DNA from: Castellaniella sp049671645
GTDB taxonomy: Bacteria > Pseudomonadota > Gammaproteobacteria > Burkholderiales > Burkholderiaceae_B
Direction of reading: 5' to 3'
Length of the DNA: 64,000 nt
NCBI RefSeq assembly: GCF_049671645.1
Contig: NZ_JBATVG010000007.1
Coordinates: forward strand, 124,001-188,000
The stretch's first letter is position 1. Every line of letters starts with the position of its first letter. The position numbers and the translations under genes were made by a program. Of this stretch, positions 24,844 to 32,855 are shown piece by piece. The notes under the pieces were generated by a model. That model saw only the letters and a list, made by a program, of their open reading frames with translations. It made no database searches and had not been told where the DNA came from.

Positions 24844-24996
24844 ATGAAAAGAATATTTTTGGTTTGTGCAATGGTTGCCATGCTTTCGGCCTGCGCGGTG
24901 TATACGCCTCGCGGGTCTGTGGTGGTTGATCCGGATCCGGGTTATGGGCATGGCGGGTTCTGCCCCCCGGGGCAAGCCAAGAAGGGCAATTGCTGA
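24844..24996 (+). CDS. 50-residue lipoprotein ending in CPPGQAKKGNC
   Basis: The ORF starts at ATG 24844 after a GGAAGGA site. It has a lipoprotein signal (MKRIFLVCAMVAMLSAC, lipobox LSAC with Cys17), a short Gly/Asp/Pro region, and the tail FCPPGQAKKGNC. I have seen this Cys-Pro-Pro-Gly-Gln-Ala-Lys-Lys-Gly ending in short uncharacterised proteobacterial lipoproteins. It should be anchored in the envelope; function is unknown. It is too short for ordinary gene callers and stands alone. Confidence 0.75.
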   Translation: MKRIFLVCAMVAMLSACAVYTPRGSVVVDPDPGYGHGGFCPPGQAKKGNC

Positions 24997-25030
24997 GGCG
25001 CTGCCCGTCACCTGTGCGGCACTGCTGCGT

Positions 25031-25060
25031 TGGTCGGGGCAGGCTGGATTCGAACCCGCG
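25031..25060 (-). other. tRNA-Pro-like 3' tail remnant
   Basis: On the minus strand the segment reads as a T-arm with GGTTCGAATCC, then TGCCCCGACCA, i.e. the T-loop, acceptor 3' strand and CCA of a proline-type tRNA. No matching 5' acceptor (CGGGGCA), D-arm or anticodon arm precedes it. Such isolated tails are often the distal attachment site left by an integrative element. Confidence 0.55.
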
Positions 25061-25194
25061 CTGCGTGCTGCATGCGGAAGCTTTCGGCGCGCGACCTGCT
25101 GGGCATCGTCAGCCTCCGGGTCTCCGCGTCTAAAAGTCGCGCACAGCTGTTTGCTGTTATCGTGACTTGCCATGCACGTATCTTTGGAGACCAC

Positions 25195-25560
25195 ATGTCT
25201 ATACATGCGAAAGCCGGACATTTATTAGCCTCTGTCGTTGTGGCAAGCGCCCTTTCTTTTACTGCTTATGCGCAGTATTCCGGGCCATCGACCGTCGGCA
25301 AAGGGACCGTGGCGGAAATACTCTCGAACCCCGTAGATGATCAGGCCGTGCAGATGCAGGGGCATCTGCTGCGTCAGACGTCGCACGATAAGTACATCTT
25401 CTCGGATGGAACCGGAGAGATTGTCGCGGAGATAAAGGCGAAACACTTCGCTGGTCAAGCGGTGGATGAAAAAACAAAGGTCGAAATTGTGGGCGAGGTC
25501 GATACCGGCATGACCCGTCCGCCCGAGATAGAAGTAGATTCCGTTCGGGTGATCAAATAG
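25195..25560 (+). CDS. YgiW/YdeI-family OB-fold (BOF) stress protein
   Basis: The 121-residue protein has a Sec signal (cleaved after TAYA) and the bacterial OB-fold domain: STVGKGTVAEILSNPVDDQAVQMQGHLLRQTSHDKYIFSDGTGEIVAEI. Periplasmic YgiW/YdeI proteins help tolerance to peroxide, metals and antimicrobial peptides. Base use is visibly less GC-rich than in neighbouring genes, and it lies just after a tRNA-Pro-like tail, which hints at acquisition. It stands alone; 173 bp of featureless sequence follow it. Confidence 0.88.
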   Translation: MSIHAKAGHLLASVVVASALSFTAYAQYSGPSTVGKGTVAEILSNPVDDQAVQMQGHLLRQTSHDKYIFSDGTGEIVAEIKAKHFAGQAVDEKTKVEIVGEVDTGMTRPPEIEVDSVRVIK

Positions 25561-25733
25561 GGATGGCCTGTTGCTGGATGATGGCCGGCCGAGCCGGATC
25601 ACTGTTCGATTAGGGCAAGTATTGCCGGCGACCCCGCCCATGGTGCACTCCGTTGCGACGGTTTCGGCGTCGATGTCGCCGTGCTCAGCGCGCGCGCAGA
25701 TCGAGCTGAACGACTGACGCGCAGCACTGCGAC

Positions 25734-26102
25734 TCAGCGCTGCCCTCGCGCCTCGATCCTGGCGCGGTTCAGCGCCATCGCTTCGGGGGTGGGCGCCCAA
25801 TCGCCCCAGTAGTCGTCCGGAATGGCCGGGAAATCCTTGCGTTGGATGCCTTCGAAGGACGGTTTGTAGCCGCGGCGTTTCATTTCCCGGACCAGTTCGG
25901 CGTGTCGGCGCGCCAGATATCCAAGGCGTGTGTAGAAAAACAGCATGTGCCCCTTGCCCAGCACGTATTGCCCGGGCTGATCCGGCCGGCCGCGCACGGC
26001 GGCTTTCTGCGCCAGGGCGAAAACCCGGGGCAGCTCCCTGTATTCGGCGACCAGGTGCGGCCCGCTGAGTTCCTGGACGGGAATGCAGTTGATGCGGGTC
26101 AT
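25734..26102 (-). CDS. pyrimidine-dimer DNA glycosylase, T4 endonuclease V (DenV) family
   Basis: The 122-residue protein starts MTRINCIPVQELSGPHLVAEYRELPRVF in near-perfect register with phage T4 DenV. The catalytic N-terminal Thr2 (exposed after Met removal), Arg22, Glu23 and Arg26 are all present, and so is the LGKGHMLFFYTRLGYLARRHAEL core. DenV cuts the glycosidic bond of UV-induced cyclobutane dimers and nicks the strand. It is shorter than T4 DenV (138) because the C-terminal aromatic tail is missing. The start at 26102 is required by the chemistry: a longer reading to 26228 would bury Thr2. It is divergent from ychJ. Confidence 0.88.
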   Translation of the reverse strand: MTRINCIPVQELSGPHLVAEYRELPRVFALAQKAAVRGRPDQPGQYVLGKGHMLFFYTRLGYLARRHAELVREMKRRGYKPSFEGIQRKDFPAIPDDYWGDWAPTPEAMALNRARIEARGQR

Positions 26103-26226
26103 GGGCGGCGGCGCGGCTTGCGCGCAGTATCCATGCGGAACGAATCGGGGATCATGAAATCCATGTTTTGCGGGTAGGGCCATCCGGGTAGACTGTCCCG
26201 AATCCGAACCTCCACAGCATACACGC

Positions 26227-26625
26227 ATGCCGACCTTCGATTCCCTTGCCTGTCCCTGCGGCCTGCCGGCCGCGTACCACGCGTGCTGCGGCCGCTGGCA
26301 TCGCGGGCCCTTGCGTCTGCAGGCGCCCGATGCGCAGGCCCTGATGCGGTCGCGCTACAGCGCCTATGTGCTGGATGAAATCGACTACCTGCTGCAGACC
26401 TGGCACCCGGACACGCGCCCTGCGGCGCTGGCGCCCAACGAGCCGGGAACGAAGTGGCTGGGGCTGGAGGTGCGGCGTCATGATCGCCAGGATGCGGACC
26501 ATGAAACCGTGGAGTTCGTGGCGCGGGTCCGCGTCAACGGCCGGGCATCGCGCCTGCACGAAATCAGCCGTTTCGTGCGCGAGGACGGGCGGTGGCTGTA
26601 TGTGGACGGGAAGGTGGATGCCTAG
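26227..26625 (+). CDS. ychJ: YchJ family protein (UPF0225, SEC-C-like)
   Basis: The 132-residue protein begins with a zinc-binding Cys cluster (CPCGLPAAYHACCGRWH) followed by the YchJ body: ALMRSRYSAYVLDEIDYLLQTWHPDTRP, then a NTF2-like fold ending FVREDGRWLYVDGKV. Function is unknown. Length is slightly below that of E. coli YchJ because the second C-terminal Cys cluster is absent. Confidence 0.9.
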   Translation: MPTFDSLACPCGLPAAYHACCGRWHRGPLRLQAPDAQALMRSRYSAYVLDEIDYLLQTWHPDTRPAALAPNEPGTKWLGLEVRRHDRQDADHETVEFVARVRVNGRASRLHEISRFVREDGRWLYVDGKVDA

Positions 26626-26822
26626 TGCAGCAGTTTCACGACGGCGGTGGCAGCGCCAAAAACGCCAGCCAGAACCACGAACGGATACCAGCGCGATTCA
26701 GCCAGGATTTTCTGAGCTTCCGCCTGGAGCTTCATTGTGGTGGCCTGAATCTGCATAGTGTCCGCCATCAGCTTGTCGAGCTCGGCGTCCAATTTTCTGT
26801 CATCCATGGTCTTGGGGCTCAT
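26622..26822 (-). CDS. 66-residue coiled-coil plus single-membrane-span protein
   Basis: The protein has an N-terminal amphipathic coiled coil (residues ~6-45, Leu/Met/Ala at heptad spacing: LDAELDKLMADTMQIQATTMKLQ) and a C-terminal hydrophobic helix (YPFVVLAGVFGAATAVVKLL). I have seen similar short proteins in proteobacterial accessory DNA and phages but cannot name a family. It overlaps the end of ychJ by 4 bp in the convergent sense. A hairpin (CGGGCATC / GATGCCCG, near 26849-26868) lies upstream. Confidence 0.55.
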   Translation of the reverse strand: MSPKTMDDRKLDAELDKLMADTMQIQATTMKLQAEAQKILAESRWYPFVVLAGVFGAATAVVKLLH

Positions 26823-26930
26823 GTGAACATTCTGCCAGGTAGTCGGGCATCGCAGGATGCCCGGCTTCTGGTGTCGAATCTAGCCCCCTCGTGACGTTTA
26901 TGTCAATCCCGTCACAGGGGGCCGGCGCCC

Positions 26931-28532
26931 TTAATGCGCCCCCGCCGCCGCGCCCCCGCCGCCGTGGTCCGCCGTCTTCGGGCGGGCCAGCCAGATCAGC
27001 CCGATCAGGATCAGGAAGATGAAGGTCGAGGCATAGAAGAAGTCGGCGGCCGACATGGTGTAGGCCTGCTGGTTGATGACGCGATCCAGCATGGCGGCGC
27101 CGTGCAGCGGGTCGATCCCCAGGCTCTGCATGCCGCCCATGATGTGGTCGAAGGCCGGTTCGCCCGGATGGGCGGCCTCGGTCAGGCGGGCGTGGTGCAG
27201 GATGGCGCGGTCATCCCAGATCGTCGTGGTGATGGATGTGCCGAATGCACCGCAGACCAGCCGGAAGAAATTCGTCAATCCGGCGGCGGCCGGGATGCGG
27301 TCCGGGCGCAGGCCCGACAACGAAATCGTCGTCAGCGGGATGAAGAACGTGGCCATGGCCGCGCCCTGGATGAAGGTCGGCAGCATGACGCCGAACAGGT
27401 CCACGTTGGTGTTGTACTGCGCCCGCATGTAGCTGATCAGGGAAAAGATCAGGAACGCCACGGTGGCGATGATGCGCGGGTCGTGGCGGGCCAGCAGCTT
27501 GCCCACCACAGGCGACAGGATGATGGCCAGAATGCCCACCGGCGCGGCCGCCACGCCTGCCCAGGTGGCCGTGTAGCCCATGGTGTTCTGCAGCCACAGG
27601 GGCAGCAGCACGACGGTGCCGAAGAACACGCCGTAGGCGATCGACAGGGCAATGGTGCCGGACGTGAAATTGCGCTGGGCGAACAGGGTCAGGTCCACGA
27701 CCGGGTGGGCGGCCGTCAGTTCCCAGATGACGAAATAGATGAAGGTAATGACCGAGATGACCGCCAGGATGCAGATCAGCGGGCTGGCGAACCAGTCCAG
27801 GTCCTTGCCCTTGTCCAGCATGATCTGCAGAGCGCCGACCCAGACCACCAGCAGGAACAGACCCATGCGGTCGATGGGCAGGTTGTAGCGCCGCGAGTCG
27901 CGGGATTTGTACACCTGCCAGGATGCCCAGGCGGCCAGCAGGCCGATGGGCACGTTGATGTAGAAGATCCAGGACCAGGCGTAGTTGTCGGAAATCCAGC
28001 CGCCCAGCAGCGGGCCGGCGATGGGCCCCACCAGAATCGTCATGGACCATAAAGCCAGCGCCATGCCGGCCTTGGCCCGAGGGTAGCTGGCCAGCATCAG
28101 CGCTTGGGACAGCGGGATCATCGGCCCGGCCACGGCGCCCTGCAGCACTCGGAAGAACACCAGGGATTCGAAGGACCAGGCAAAGCCGCACAACCAGGAA
28201 GTCAGGACGAACAGCAGCGTGGCCAGGACGAACAGGCGTACCTGGCCGAAGCGCTGGGTCAGCCATCCGGTCAGAGGCACCGTGATGGCATTGGCCACCG
28301 CGAAGGATGTGATCACCCAGGTGCCCTGGGTGGTGCTCACGCCCAGATCGCCTGCGATCGTCGGGATCGACACATTGGCGATCGACGAATCCAGCACGTT
28401 CATGAAGACCGCGGCCGAGACGGCGATGGTGCCCAGGACGCGGACGCTGCCTTCCAGGGGCGGGTGGCCCCCTTCGGGGGGCTGGGCGGGCGCGGGCCGC
28501 GCCGCGCCGTCATCCAGAGTGGTGGTGCTCAT
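26931..28532 (-). CDS. MFS multidrug exporter, DHA2/EmrB type (14 helices)
   Basis: The 533-residue protein begins its transmembrane part with TIAVSAAVFMNVLDSSIANVSIPTIAGDLGVSTTQGTWVITSF, the EmrB signature, and has fourteen helices with MFS motif C in helix 5 (WSMTILVGPIAGPLLGGWISD). It pumps hydrophobic drugs or ionophores with the membrane-fusion protein encoded immediately upstream (start and stop overlap by 4 nt). It is the last gene of the marR-outer membrane-emrA-emrB operon. Confidence 0.93.
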   Translation of the reverse strand: MSTTTLDDGAARPAPAQPPEGGHPPLEGSVRVLGTIAVSAAVFMNVLDSSIANVSIPTIAGDLGVSTTQGTWVITSFAVANAITVPLTGWLTQRFGQVRLFVLATLLFVLTSWLCGFAWSFESLVFFRVLQGAVAGPMIPLSQALMLASYPRAKAGMALALWSMTILVGPIAGPLLGGWISDNYAWSWIFYINVPIGLLAAWASWQVYKSRDSRRYNLPIDRMGLFLLVVWVGALQIMLDKGKDLDWFASPLICILAVISVITFIYFVIWELTAAHPVVDLTLFAQRNFTSGTIALSIAYGVFFGTVVLLPLWLQNTMGYTATWAGVAAAPVGILAIILSPVVGKLLARHDPRIIATVAFLIFSLISYMRAQYNTNVDLFGVMLPTFIQGAAMATFFIPLTTISLSGLRPDRIPAAAGLTNFFRLVCGAFGTSITTTIWDDRAILHHARLTEAAHPGEPAFDHIMGGMQSLGIDPLHGAAMLDRVINQQAYTMSAADFFYASTFIFLILIGLIWLARPKTADHGGGGAAAGAH

Positions 28533-29716
28533 GAGGCCTGGTTTTCCTGGATGATGCGCTGGATCAGGGCGTCCACCTCGGCCGGGTCGTGATCATAGAC
28601 CGGGGTGTTCAAGATGCCGGCCGGCGTGCTCTGGGCGGCCTGGTCCGGCGTGGAGGACAGATCGACTTCCGCCGTCATGGACAGGCCCACGCGCAAGGGG
28701 TGGTCCTGCAGCTCCTTGGGATCCAGCGCGATGCGCACCGGCACGCGCTGGATGACCTTGATCCAGTTGCCGCTGGCATTCTGGGCCGGCAGCAGGGCGA
28801 AGGCGCTGCCGCTGCCCGCCGACACCCCGATGACCGTGCCGTGGTAGGTGACGTCGCTGCCGTACAGGTCGGATACCAGCGTGACCTTCTGTCCCGCTCG
28901 CATGGCGTGCAGTTGGTTTTCCTTGAAGTTGGCTTCCACCCACAGGCTTTGCAGCGGCACGATGGTCATCAACGGGGTGCCCGCTTGAATGCGTTGCCCC
29001 AGTTGGACGGATCGCTGGGCCACCATGCCGCTCACGGGCGCCAGGACACGGGTGCGGACCTGGGCCAGCCAGGCCTGGCGGACCTGGTCGGCGGCCTGCC
29101 GCACGTCGGGATGCGTCGCCACGGTGCTGCCGCGGGTCAATGCCTGGTTGGTCGCCAGCTTGGCTTTGGAGGCGGCCAGGCCGGCTCGGGCCTGGGCCAG
29201 GCCGGCCTGGGCGGATTTGACCGCCACCTGGGCGTGCAGCAGCTCTTCGCCGCTGACCCCGCCCGAACCGCGCAAGGCGTTGCGCCGCTGCAGATCGTTC
29301 TGGGCCTTGTGCAGCAGGGTTTCGGCCTGTTCGACATTGGCCTGGCCGACGGCGACGTCGGCGGCCAGCGCGTCGTTCTGCACGAACAGCGTCTGCGTGT
29401 GGCGCACGGTCTGGGCCAGGGCGGCCTCGGCCTGGGCCAGGGCGATGTCGGTGTCGCTGTGGTCCAGCGTCACCAGGTGGCTGCCCTGTGCGACCGTTTG
29501 GGTCTCGTCGGCGCCGATGGAGACGACGGTGCCGGGAATCTGGGCGCTGACCGACACCAGATTGCCATGCACATAGGCGTCATCCGTGGATTCATAGTGC
29601 GAGGCGAAGATCATCCACCAGATCCCGTACAGCAGGGCGAGCAGGATGAAAATGCCGGTGGCGGCCCACATCAGGCGTTTGCGGGTGGGGCGGGATTGCG
29701 TGCTGGTTGCTGTCAT
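28529..29716 (-). CDS. HlyD/EmrA-family membrane fusion protein
   Basis: The 395-residue adaptor has an N-terminal membrane anchor (residues ~14-34), then the biotinyl-lipoyl domain with YVHGNLVSVSAQIPGTVVSIGADETQTV, a long Ala/Gln-rich hairpin (residues ~85-205) and the beta-barrel TRVLAPVSGMVAQRSVQLGQRIQAGTPLMTIVPLQSLWVEANFKE. It links EmrB-like pump and outer-membrane channel. The gene lies 12 bp after the channel gene and overlaps emrB by 4 bp. Confidence 0.93.
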   Translation of the reverse strand: MTATSTQSRPTRKRLMWAATGIFILLALLYGIWWMIFASHYESTDDAYVHGNLVSVSAQIPGTVVSIGADETQTVAQGSHLVTLDHSDTDIALAQAEAALAQTVRHTQTLFVQNDALAADVAVGQANVEQAETLLHKAQNDLQRRNALRGSGGVSGEELLHAQVAVKSAQAGLAQARAGLAASKAKLATNQALTRGSTVATHPDVRQAADQVRQAWLAQVRTRVLAPVSGMVAQRSVQLGQRIQAGTPLMTIVPLQSLWVEANFKENQLHAMRAGQKVTLVSDLYGSDVTYHGTVIGVSAGSGSAFALLPAQNASGNWIKVIQRVPVRIALDPKELQDHPLRVGLSMTAEVDLSSTPDQAAQSTPAGILNTPVYDHDPAEVDALIQRIIQENQAS

Positions 29717-29728
29717 GATGCGCTTGAT

Positions 29729-31177
29729 TTAGTCGATGGGGGTCGAAGACGAATGGGGGGCGGCGGCGTTCGCGTCCGCCGCGGGCGGGGTCTGCGCGTA
29801 GCCCCCGCCCAGGGCGGTGGCCAGTTGCACGTCCAGCACGTAGGCGCGGGCATGCAGGTCCGTGGTCTGCACGGTCTGCTTCAGGGCTTCGCTCTGGGCC
29901 AGCAGCACCTGGACGAAATTGCCCAGGCCCGCCTTGTAGCGATCCAGTGCGACGTCGTAGGCGGACGTGATGGCCTTCAGGCTGGCCTCCTGGTGGCGGA
30001 TCTGTTCCTGCAGCGACCGGATCGAGGCGCTGGCGTCGGCGACTTCGCGGATGGCGCCCAGGACCGTCTCGTTGTATTGCGCGATGGCCTCGTCGCGGGC
30101 GGCCCGCTGACCGGCCAGTTGGGCGTTCAGGGCGCCGGCGTGGAAGATCGGCAGCGTGATCACCGGCCCGGCGCTGTAGTTCTCGCTGCTGCTGCGCACC
30201 AGTTTGTCCATCCCCAGGGACAGGAAGCCGGCTGCCGCCGACAGGTTCACGTTGGGCAGGAAGTCCGCCTTGGCGGCGGAGACTTCGGCCCCGGCGGCCT
30301 GCGCCTGCAGGCGGGCGGCCACGATGTCGGCGCGGCGCCCCAGCAGCGCCAGCGGCATATGGGCCGGGACCCCAGCGGGCAGGGCGTGCTGCGCTTGCGT
30401 CGGGAGCGCGGGCAGTTGTTCGGGCGATACCCCCAGCAAGGCCGCCAGCTGATGATGCATCAGTTCGGCATTGTTGCGGGCCTGGCTCAACTGCACTTGG
30501 GCGGACGACACGGCGGAGTCCGCCTGGTCCACGTCGACCTGGATGCCCAGGCCGTTCTTGTACCGGTCGCGCGTGATGTCCAGGGCTTCCTGCAGCTTGG
30601 CGACGATGGCCTGGATGGCGGCGGCCTGGGCCTGGGCGTCCTGCTGCTGGAAATAGCTTTGCGCCACGGCCGACACCAGCAGCGTGCGGGCCTGCTGGCT
30701 GGATGCCTGGGCAGCGGCGGCGCGCTGTCCGGCGGCGGCCGCCAGGGCGCGTTGCTTGCCCCACAAATCCAGGTTGAAGTCCAGTTGCAGCCCCAGACCC
30801 GTGTCGCTCTGGTAGGACCCGCCCAATGGGGGCGGGTAGATGTAGTTTTCGCTCAGGCGTTCGCGGGTCAGGTGATAGTTGGCGTTGACCTGGGGCCATT
30901 GCACGGCGCGGGCGCCGCGGGCGGCGGCCTGCGCGGCGCGCACACGGGCGGCGGCCGCCTGCAGGGACGGGTTGGATTGCAGCGCCTGATCGATCAGGCG
31001 GTTCAGTTGCGGGTCCTGGTAGCGGGCCCACCAGTCGTCCTGAGGCCAGGCGATGTCCTGATCGGCGTTCAGGGCCAGGCGGTCGCCCGTCAAGGCTTGG
31101 ACGGCCGGCGTGCCGGGATCCATGGGGGCGCAGGCCGACAGGGCCAGGACCAACAGCAGGGGGATGAAGGGTTTCAT
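29729..31177 (-). CDS. outer-membrane efflux lipoprotein, NodT/OprM family
   Basis: The 482-residue protein has a lipoprotein signal (ALSACAP, lipobox Cys15) and two repeats of the TolC-like OEP domain (residues ~55-250 and ~265-460) with Ala/Gln-rich helices, e.g. AAAARVRAAQAAARGARAVQ and LNAQLAGQRAARDEAIAQYN. It is the outer-membrane duct of the tripartite pump. A MarR-type motif (31213-31227) lies 36 bp upstream, so the structural genes have their own regulated promoter in addition to read-through from marR. Confidence 0.92.
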   Translation of the reverse strand: MKPFIPLLLVLALSACAPMDPGTPAVQALTGDRLALNADQDIAWPQDDWWARYQDPQLNRLIDQALQSNPSLQAAAARVRAAQAAARGARAVQWPQVNANYHLTRERLSENYIYPPPLGGSYQSDTGLGLQLDFNLDLWGKQRALAAAAGQRAAAAQASSQQARTLLVSAVAQSYFQQQDAQAQAAAIQAIVAKLQEALDITRDRYKNGLGIQVDVDQADSAVSSAQVQLSQARNNAELMHHQLAALLGVSPEQLPALPTQAQHALPAGVPAHMPLALLGRRADIVAARLQAQAAGAEVSAAKADFLPNVNLSAAAGFLSLGMDKLVRSSSENYSAGPVITLPIFHAGALNAQLAGQRAARDEAIAQYNETVLGAIREVADASASIRSLQEQIRHQEASLKAITSAYDVALDRYKAGLGNFVQVLLAQSEALKQTVQTTDLHARAYVLDVQLATALGGGYAQTPPAADANAAAPHSSSTPID

Positions 31178-31212
31178 GCTGACAAGAAGCTGAAAGTAGT
31201 TGATGTGGTCTG

Positions 31213-31227
31213 TATCTGACTAGACAA
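31213..31227. promoter_or_regulatory. shared MarR-regulon motif, copy 1 (upstream of efflux channel gene)
   Basis: The 15-bp TATCTGACTAGACAA matches copy 2 at 31860-31874 in 14 of 15 positions. It precedes the channel gene by 36 bp. A repeated motif at both promoters flanking a marR gene is best read as its operator. Confidence 0.65.
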
Positions 31228-31286
31228 TTATAAAGCGAAAGTCCGCCATATTTCGTATTGGGGCGACACGCAACGGTCGGGTCGGG

Positions 31287-31838
31287 TCAGGGTTCGGGCG
31301 GGGTACTACAGGCCTGTTTCAGGACTTGTTCGCCGTTCTGGATCATGCGTTTCAGCAAGGCCAGCAACATGCGGATTTCGTCTTCGGAAAAGCCCTGCAG
31401 GTGCAGATTCAGAGCCTCGGCGATGATGGGCAGGATCTGTTCGGTCAGTGCGTGGCCCGCGTCGGTCAGGGTGATTTTCACGACCCGGCGGTCTTCGGCG
31501 ATGCGGTCGCGGCGGATGAAGCCTTTGGCCTCCAGGCGGTCCAGCGTCCGGGTCATGGCCCCTGTGTCCACATTCATGGCTCGGGCCATTTCGGCCGGGG
31601 TATCGATGTTCTTGTGCTGGACGAGCAGCAACGGGCGCCACTGATTGGCGGTCAGCCCCAGCGGCAGCGTGCGCAGGTCGATCACCCGGTGCACCAGGGT
31701 GTGCAGATGCCGGATCAGCAGGCCGACGTTGCGATCCGCCGTCAGGTCACCGGGGCTGTCGCTATAAAAACAGCACAATGGGCCGGCGGCCGAGGCGGAA
31801 TCCGGGCGCTGCGGAGAGGAGTGATTGGGGGCTTGCAT
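31287..31838 (-). CDS. MarR-family transcriptional regulator of the efflux operon
   Basis: The 183-residue protein has the MarR winged helix: LTANQWRPLLLVQHKNIDTPAEMARAMNVDTGAMTRTLDRLEAKGFIRRDRIAEDRRVVKITLTDAG. An N-terminal extension of ~45 residues with two adjacent Cys (LCCFYSDSPGD) is unusual and might be a redox or thiol sensor. ATG 31838 is chosen over a longer reading to 31874, which would overlap the operator. It is the first gene of the pump operon and divergent from a DMT exporter. Confidence 0.9.
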   Translation of the reverse strand: MQAPNHSSPQRPDSASAAGPLCCFYSDSPGDLTADRNVGLLIRHLHTLVHRVIDLRTLPLGLTANQWRPLLLVQHKNIDTPAEMARAMNVDTGAMTRTLDRLEAKGFIRRDRIAEDRRVVKITLTDAGHALTEQILPIIAEALNLHLQGFSEDEIRMLLALLKRMIQNGEQVLKQACSTPPEP

Positions 31839-31859
31839 GTTAAAATTGTACCCCATCAA

Positions 31860-31874
31860 TATCTGACTAGGCAA
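31860..31874. promoter_or_regulatory. shared MarR-regulon motif, copy 2 (between marR and the DMT exporter)
   Basis: TATCTGACTAGGCAA lies 7 bp before the DMT exporter ATG and 22 bp before the marR start. Binding here would control both divergent genes. Confidence 0.65.
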
Positions 31875-31880
31875 CTAATT

Positions 31881-32837
31881 ATGCCGGACATTTCACGCCG
31901 TCTGTTCTGGACCGGGTTCGTGTTGGCGGGGCTGGGGGCGGTCCTCTTTTCCGCCAAGGCGATCGTGGCCAAGCTGCTGTATCTGCATGGCGTGGATGCG
32001 CTGGATGTGATCGGCTTTCGGATGTTGCTGGCTTTGCCGTTCTTTGCCGTCGTGGCCCTGTACCAGGCCCGCCGGGCCCGGCAGGGGCTGATCCCCCGTC
32101 TGGGCTGGCGCGACGGCATCCGCATCTTCATTCTGGGCTTCATCGGTTACTACCTGTCCAGCTTCCTGGATTTTCTGGGCTTGCAGTACATTTCGGCCGG
32201 GCTGGAACGCTTGATCCTGTTCCTGGCGCCGACCTTCGTGCTGCTGATCTCGGCCTGGTTTCTGGGCAAGACCATTTCTTCGCGCCAGTGGCTGGCCATG
32301 GCACTGGCCTACGCCGGGGTCGCCCTGGTGTTCTGGGATGACCTGTCCGTCGCGGGCGACAACGTCATTCTGGGGTCGGCCTGCGTGCTGGGAGCGGCTT
32401 TTTCCTATGCCATGTATCTGATCGGCTCGGGGGAATTGATCGAGCGGGTTACGGCCACGCGCCTGGTGGCTTATGCCATGACGGTTTCCGCCGGGGTGAC
32501 GATGGCGCACTTTTTTCTGGTCAAGGGCCTGGCGGGCCTGGACCAGACATGGCCCGTCTATGGTCTGTCCCTGATCCACGCGACGGTCAATACGGTCATC
32601 CCGACCTTCATGATCATGTGGTCGGTGGCCCGGATCGGCGCGCCGTTGACGGCGCAATTGGGCTTGTTGGGGCCGGTGTCCATCCTGTTCCTGGCCTGGG
32701 CGTTCCTGGGCGAGCCCATCACCGTGCTGCAGGTGGTCGGCACGGTCCTGGTCGCCGCGGCCGCAGTCGTACTGGGCCGCCGGTCCCGTGAGCAGCCGGC
32801 GGGCGTGCCGCATCAGGTCAGGCCGGACCAGGCCTGA
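31881..32837 (+). CDS. DMT-superfamily transporter (EamA, ten helices)
   Basis: The 318-residue protein has ten hydrophobic helices in two EamA repeats; helix 1 starts FWTGFVLAGLGAVLFSAKAIVAKLLY and the second repeat closes with LLGPVSILFLAWAFLGEPITVLQVVGTVLVAAAAVVLG. Members export amino acids, nucleosides or drugs. The ATG at 31881 follows the shared MarR motif almost directly. Divergence from marR and the shared motif place it in the same regulon as the Emr-type pump. Confidence 0.9.
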   Translation: MPDISRRLFWTGFVLAGLGAVLFSAKAIVAKLLYLHGVDALDVIGFRMLLALPFFAVVALYQARRARQGLIPRLGWRDGIRIFILGFIGYYLSSFLDFLGLQYISAGLERLILFLAPTFVLLISAWFLGKTISSRQWLAMALAYAGVALVFWDDLSVAGDNVILGSACVLGAAFSYAMYLIGSGELIERVTATRLVAYAMTVSAGVTMAHFFLVKGLAGLDQTWPVYGLSLIHATVNTVIPTFMIMWSVARIGAPLTAQLGLLGPVSILFLAWAFLGEPITVLQVVGTVLVAAAAVVLGRRSREQPAGVPHQVRPDQA

Positions 32838-32855
32838 CGCCGCCCGGCCTGCGGC

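Noticed and set aside
24518..24871. Minus-strand open frame across tRNA-Asn
   Set aside because: It is the translated antisense of the tRNA and terminator, a common false call.
28589..31219. 876-residue open frame on the plus strand opposite the efflux operon
   Set aside because: It is the antisense shadow of well-recognised EmrA-like and NodT-like genes; Gln/Gly/Arg-rich composition is typical of high-GC shadows and no domain is seen.
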